Below are positions 59,151 to 64,000 of a DNA stretch of 64,000 nt, piece by piece. Position 1 is the first letter of the stretch. Every line of letters begins with the position of its first letter. The DNA comes from Setophaga petechia (Eukaryota > Chordata > Aves > Passeriformes > Parulidae). A model generated the notes under the pieces. The model was not told the DNA's origin, ran no database searches, and saw only the letters and a program-made list of their open reading frames with translations. Position numbers and translations under genes: made by a program. The stretch spans positions 2,855,921 to 2,919,920 of the forward strand of contig JANCRA010000067.1 in the NCBI GenBank assembly GCA_024362935.1, read 5' to 3'.

Positions 59151-62100
59151 AGGTCCCTGCACAGATCAGCTCATCAGAGGCTTTGGCTGCACCTCCCCTG
59201 CTTTGTGTCCATCCTGTCACCTCTCAGCCTTTGCTGTTCACTCTAACTCAGGTGGGGAATGCTATCAAACCCTGCTAATGCCAGTAAATTCAATCAAAAA
59301 CCATCTTAAAAACCCCTTAAAAAAAAGAACTTCTGCTTCAAAAACTCCCCTCCTGTTTGCCACACTAGAATAAACTGTTTGTGTAAAATATTTCCATCCT
59401 AACTGCAAGAAATTCCCGTGGTGATTTCTGTGCCTGGGTCTGTGTTTCTCTGTGTCTCCTGGGAGCTGCTGAGTGACTCAGATAAGTTTCAGCTGCATTC
59501 ATAAAACAAAGTCTGTCAGTCTATGAGGATTTTTTATCCCTGACATTTTGTTAGTTTTGTCATGTGTTGGGGGTTTTTTCCTCCCTCTTTATTTGGGAAA
59601 TAAAGTCATGTTGACAGATCACACTCTGGTTACCCTGCGGTGTGAATATGGGCAAAATGGTCTTTGACCAAGGATCTGAAAATTATGCCATCCACTTACA
59701 ACTTGGCAATTTTTATGTATTATTCTCAAAGGGGAAAAAATTAAAAGAAACAGAGAAAAAAAATTAAAAGAAACAGGGAAAAAAATAAAAGTCTGTGTTG
59801 GTGCAGTATGTGACTGTGCACTTGTCTCTCCTCAGGTTCTATATTTAGTGGGAAATGACAATATCATTGCTGCCCTCTAGATGTGTTTATGCTTTGACAG
59901 TGTGAAGCTTTTAGTCTTGTTTTAGGAAACAGATTAATTCACTTATTAGGATATCCTGAAGCTTGATTAATTCAGCAAGTGGCCTGTAATGAGCCTGGTT
60001 TTGCTGCTTGCTACAAAGCAGCTGTTAAAGCACATACTTAGAGCGTGTTACAGGCTGAAGTATGTCTCCATTAACACTTCCCCTACAGATTTCTCTGTGC
60101 AAAGGGAGAAAAAAAAACAGGGTTAAATGTTCATCTGACGGGCAAAAGGTGTTGACTTTGAAGCCTTAACTGAACTGAGTTTGTCTCAAATACCTGGTGT
60201 GGCAGTGGGGATGTTCTGTGGTGACACCCATCCATCACGGGCTGCTCACTCTGCTCTGGGCTGCAGGCAGGAGCTGCAGGCATTCAGAAGATTTTTTCAG
60301 ATTAAAACCCACAAAGCTAGGTATTTCCAAGTACTATCAACAGCTAATTTAAGTATTTAAGATGTAATACAAGTCAGAGCTCTAACTGACAGAAGGAGTG
60401 AAGCCTGGGGAGTTACTGAGCTCAGCCTAAATGAGCAGCTCAGCTCAGCTCAGCAGCCCCTGCAGAAGTGACAGTGCTGTTAGATATGCTGTGGAGTATT
60501 TTGGTGCTGTTTCAGCCTTGTTGCAGGTTTGTGTTTCATCTCCCAGGCCACACAGGTGTTGCAGATGCTCAGTGATAAATGATCCAATGCATTTGTTCAG
60601 GCAGCTGAATTCCTCCCTGGGTGTGTGTTGTGCTGAAGTGATCCCACACCTGGGCATTGAGATCAAACTGCTTTTGTGATCCACAGGAACAAAAGATCTC
60701 TGTAGCTCCAGCTCCCTGCGTGCAGATCCCTGCCTGCAGTTTAGGGAAGCTCTTTGAAACAGCCACTTCTCAGGAGAGTTTTGGATATCACACAAAGCAT
60801 CCTCCTCACCTTCTGCAGGGACTGTGCAGCTGAGAACAGGCACATAACCACTGCTGACCCTGTCCTGATGGGGACTTGGTTCCTCCTTGTTCTGAGGGGG
60901 TGTGCAGCACCTTTTCCTTGGCCCTACAACCTGCTGCCTGCTGGGAAAGCTTTGGAGAGGGTTGGTGACTGAGCAGCTGCTGTTCACGTGGATGGGCATG
61001 GGGGAAGGAGCCCCTGGCACAGGGATCACACCTGTACCTGTTTGCAGGGCTTGCTCCACACTGAGAGAAGAATTCCTGCAGTTCATGGTTGTCTCATCTT
61101 GAACACAGAGGAATAATCTTTTGTGTGCTGAGGGAAGGGTGAAGAAGTGAATTAACAGCTCTTCTGGTATGCATTTCCCCTCTTTGGAAAGGGTTTAAAG
61201 GGATGAGTCAATTTTTAAAAGAGCTAATTTTCGTAGGTTAAAACCCTGTTCTTTTATGGAGATCTAACCTTTGCTCCTTTTCCTTCTGATTAATTATTGT
61301 TCAGAGTTCTGGAGATGTTGCTCCAGCCTGCATATAGAACATGAGCCTTGCTAGGAAATCAAGTCTCAGAGTCTTGTTCGTGTTTTGTGGGCAAGCCCTG
61401 TCCTGATAATTACAGAAATGTGCACTTTCAGAAGTGGCTGGCCCAGAGGCTCAATTAACATTTTCATTTATGTTTTATCTCATGTATTTTAGTGTCTTGA
61501 CCACTTCTGTTGATCACATTCACATGACTTACTTGTTCCCCAGAGGTTTTTTCTGGCTTGATTTCTAAAGGCTGTGTTTTTGAAAGCAAAGTCCTGCTGT
61601 AAATGACAGACAGCCCTGAAGTTCTGATGGCTTTTCATCATTATTGGAAAGAAATAAAATGTCCATCATGGGCATGCATATGGGTTTCCACATTCAAAAA
61701 AATTACTGTGAAACCCTAAAACTACTCTCACCTCATCTGTCTTCTGTAACCTTGTTAGATGTCCAGAAGGCTTTCATTCCACTGTTTAATGACAGGGGAT
61801 TTGGGATAAAAATAAATGTTTTATAGTCAATTTCAGTTATGAAGTCACTAAAAAAAGACTTTTTTTTTGATTAAAAAAGTCTGCAGCCTTGCAGTAGCCA
61901 TGTACCAGCCATCCTGGGGGGTAAAACACAGTATTTTCTGCTAGGAAGTCAAGAGTACATGAAAGTTAAAGGAAGGAGACTGATGAGAAATGCAACAAAC
62001 TCGACAGTGGAAAAAAAAGAAGTCCAGAATTGGAATTCTGGGGGAGGAAATAAAACATCATTTTTAAGCTCGTAAAGGTTCTCTCTGAGGAGATCAGATC

Positions 62101-63245
62101 TGCAGCTGATTAGGTCAGCTTGTCTCCAATAGCTCTGTGTCCAGATTAAGATTTCAACCCTTTTTGTTCATTTTCTCTTGCTGCTTTTGCAGAGGAACAC
62201 AAATACACACATCTTCCACAAATACAGTGGGAGGCTCTGGATTTCAGTCATGCACAGATGGGAGAGGCTTCACTTGCTCTCCCCCTAAATTTTTCTTCTT
62301 TTTTTCCTTTCCTTTGTGAAGCATAATTTGTGGTATGAGATGGCTCTGATTTTGCAGTCTGGAAGAAAAGTGTTGGAAAAAATATTTACGAGGAGGAATG
62401 AAAAGAATCCATTTTTCTTGCTCCCACTACTATCATCATATAAAACATGTGATTTCTTCATTGAGCCCAGGACACAAGTTAATTGCATGTAGTAAAATAA
62501 GCAGATTGTTAGTGTTCCTTCAGTCAACATTCAAGGGCCTTTTCTCCAGCCATTTAAACGTGGATTTGTACTTTTTTGTTCTTTACTAATAACTTGAGGT
62601 GGCTTTGTTGTGGTCCTGTTACACTTGATTTGGGTTCTCTTCAGTTTAGGCTTGGCTTTGGGGCAAAAATTCACCCAGACTTCACCCAAACTGGAACTGT
62701 AGCTTCCATTAATCCCCAAAGTCAGTCAGACCTGAGCAGGGGCACATCTTGGAGAGGGCTTTAAACCCTGGGCCATGGGGAGGGTCAGCAAACAAAGGGT
62801 TGCCCACGTTATTTTGGAGGTTTCTTTGTGATTCTTTCTTTCCCTGAGGCAGCTGCCCCATCCATCTCTCTGGAACTTGCTGTTGTCTAGGCTGGCAGTG
62901 AATTCCAGGTGGCAAACAGATGGACTGAAGTCCATTTCTTTCCACAAGTTTGGAATTAGATGATACTTGCAAAAATGTGTGCTCTGGAGCACGGGGAGGA
63001 ATAGGGAATGGCTCAGGAGCAGAAGGTGAAGGGAAAGAATTAAATATATCACAAATCCTCATCTCACCGTATCAAAATGAAAGGAAAAATCCCATCCAGC
63101 GGCATGCAGTGTGGACATGGGATTTTTTGTTCCTTGTGGATTGGGATTTCTTCTTTTATGGTGCTTTATGACCCATTTTCCACCCAGACAAGCTGTGGGA
63201 GGCTGAGGTGGAATCGTGAAGGTGGAATGGGGCTGTTCTCACCAG

Positions 63246-63722
63246 GTGCAGAACACCTGAGACTCTCTGGGGCACACCTGAGACACTCTGAGACTCCCTG
63301 AGGCTCTCTGGGACTCACCTGAGACTCTCAGTGATTCACTTGAGACACTCTGAGACTCACCTGAGACTTTCTGTGGGTCACCTGGGACTCTCTGGGACTC
63401 ACCTGAGACTCTCAGTGATTCACCTGAGACACTCTGGGACTCACCCAAGACACTCTGAGACTCACCTGAGACTTTCTGTGGGTCACCTGGGACTCTCTGG
63501 GATTCACCTGAGACTCTCTGGGATTCACCTGAGAATCTCTGGGACTCACCTGGTGTTCACCTGAGACTCTCTGGGATTCACCTGAGACACTCAGGGACTC
63601 ACCTGAGACTCTGTGGCTCACCTGAGACTCTCTGGTGTTCACCTGAGAATCTCTGGATTCACCTGAGACACTCAGGGGCTCACCCGAGACTCTCTGGGGC
63701 TCACCTGAGGCTCTCAGTGACT
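63246..63722. repeat. Minisatellite of 'ctctgggactcacctgaga' type
   Basis: About 470 bp are built from variants of a roughly 18-21-bp unit (ctctgggactcacctgagac, with 'gattcac', 'ctcagtgattc' and 'gtgggtcacc' variants), and a higher-order pattern of larger blocks is visible. Because many units are multiples of three, both strands give repetitive open frames (LRHSETHLRLS on +, RVSGESQ on -). I read it as an intronic minisatellite. Confidence 0.92.
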
Positions 63723-64000
63723 CGGGGGCTGGCAGCCTGTGCTTGCTGTCACCAAAGCTGTGGGACAGTGTCACTGGGGCCATGGTCACCCGCCATTCCG
63801 CCTGCCAGCCACAGGGTGTCACTTAGAGTGCAGGTAAAGCCAGTGTCCCCTGCAGGGTGCCCCTGCTCCGGGACGGAGCTGCTCCCCATCCTGCTGCACG
63901 GCTGAAGAGCCTCGCTGAGGTGGAGCAGGGACAAGGACACCGTGGGAGGGACGTTCAGGGAGGGATCCTGTGTCCCCTCTCCCGTGGGGTGCTGCCTGTT

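Larger units (their letters stand above)
56049..64000 (+). other. CRHR2: CRHR2 intron after the first shared exon (partial)
   Basis: It runs from donor GTAAGT to the window end. I looked for the next receptor exon (expected to start near Asn-Ala-Tyr-Arg-Glu-Cys-Leu) and did not find it, so the intron is at least 7.9 kb. It holds the tandem repeats listed separately. Other stretches show nothing I can name. Confidence 0.75.

Noticed and set aside
63239..63822. Repetitive frames with SGES and RLSGTHL motifs that look like a repeat protein
   Set aside because: They exist on both strands of an intronic minisatellite and have no start, splice or family support.
56049..64000. Next CRHR2 exon (expected N-A-Y-R-E-C-L segment)
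   Set aside because: I searched by eye for the motif and splice sites and found none. It is most likely past the window end.

Overview
This window is single-copy vertebrate DNA, almost certainly from a bird and probably a songbird (passerine). The evidence is many CR1 LINE tails, several solo LTRs of avian endogenous retrovirus type, a degenerate tRNA-derived SINE with a CR1-like tail, and a nuclear copy of mitochondrial DNA that ends in an avian-type cytochrome b C-terminus. Most of the 64 kb is non-coding, and most open frames in it are chance or repeat-derived.

The one gene I can support is the 5' half of CRHR2 (corticotropin-releasing hormone receptor 2, a class B GPCR) on the + strand. 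Four coding exons are visible. A signal-peptide exon lies at 10825-10890 inside a CpG island. A second N-terminal exon lies at 27044-27137. An alternative first exon lies at 55667-55784 with its own promoter-like upstream region. The first shared extracellular-domain exon lies at 55929-56048. The two upstream exons splice in frame to the shared exon and give a beta-type receptor with a signal peptide. The exon at 55667 splices in frame to the same acceptor and gives an alpha-type receptor. The remaining receptor exons (rest of the ectodomain, seven-helix bundle, tail) are not seen and should lie beyond base 64000.

Layout: 1-10.3 kb is upstream DNA with CR1 tails, a 97%-identical duplicated block and a solo LTR. 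10.3-11.6 kb is the beta CpG island. 10.9-27.0 kb is beta intron 1, with an LTR, a pentanucleotide microsatellite, a second LTR family, a 392-bp tandem repeat and an ERVL-like LTR. 27.1-55.9 kb is beta intron 2, with several CR1 copies, a SINE, two LTRs and the mitochondrial insert. The alpha promoter and exon sit at its 3' end. 56.0-64.0 kb is the start of the next intron, with a 255-bp tandem duplication and a minisatellite at 63.2-63.7 kb.

The most interesting signals surround alpha translation. The alpha leader carries a 36-codon upstream ORF whose stop overlaps the receptor start (TAATG). The 144-bp intron after the alpha exon has a length divisible by three and no in-frame stop, so its retention would add 48 residues without breaking the frame. 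The beta leader also has a short upstream ORF, in good context. I found no bacterial-type system and no CRISPR array.
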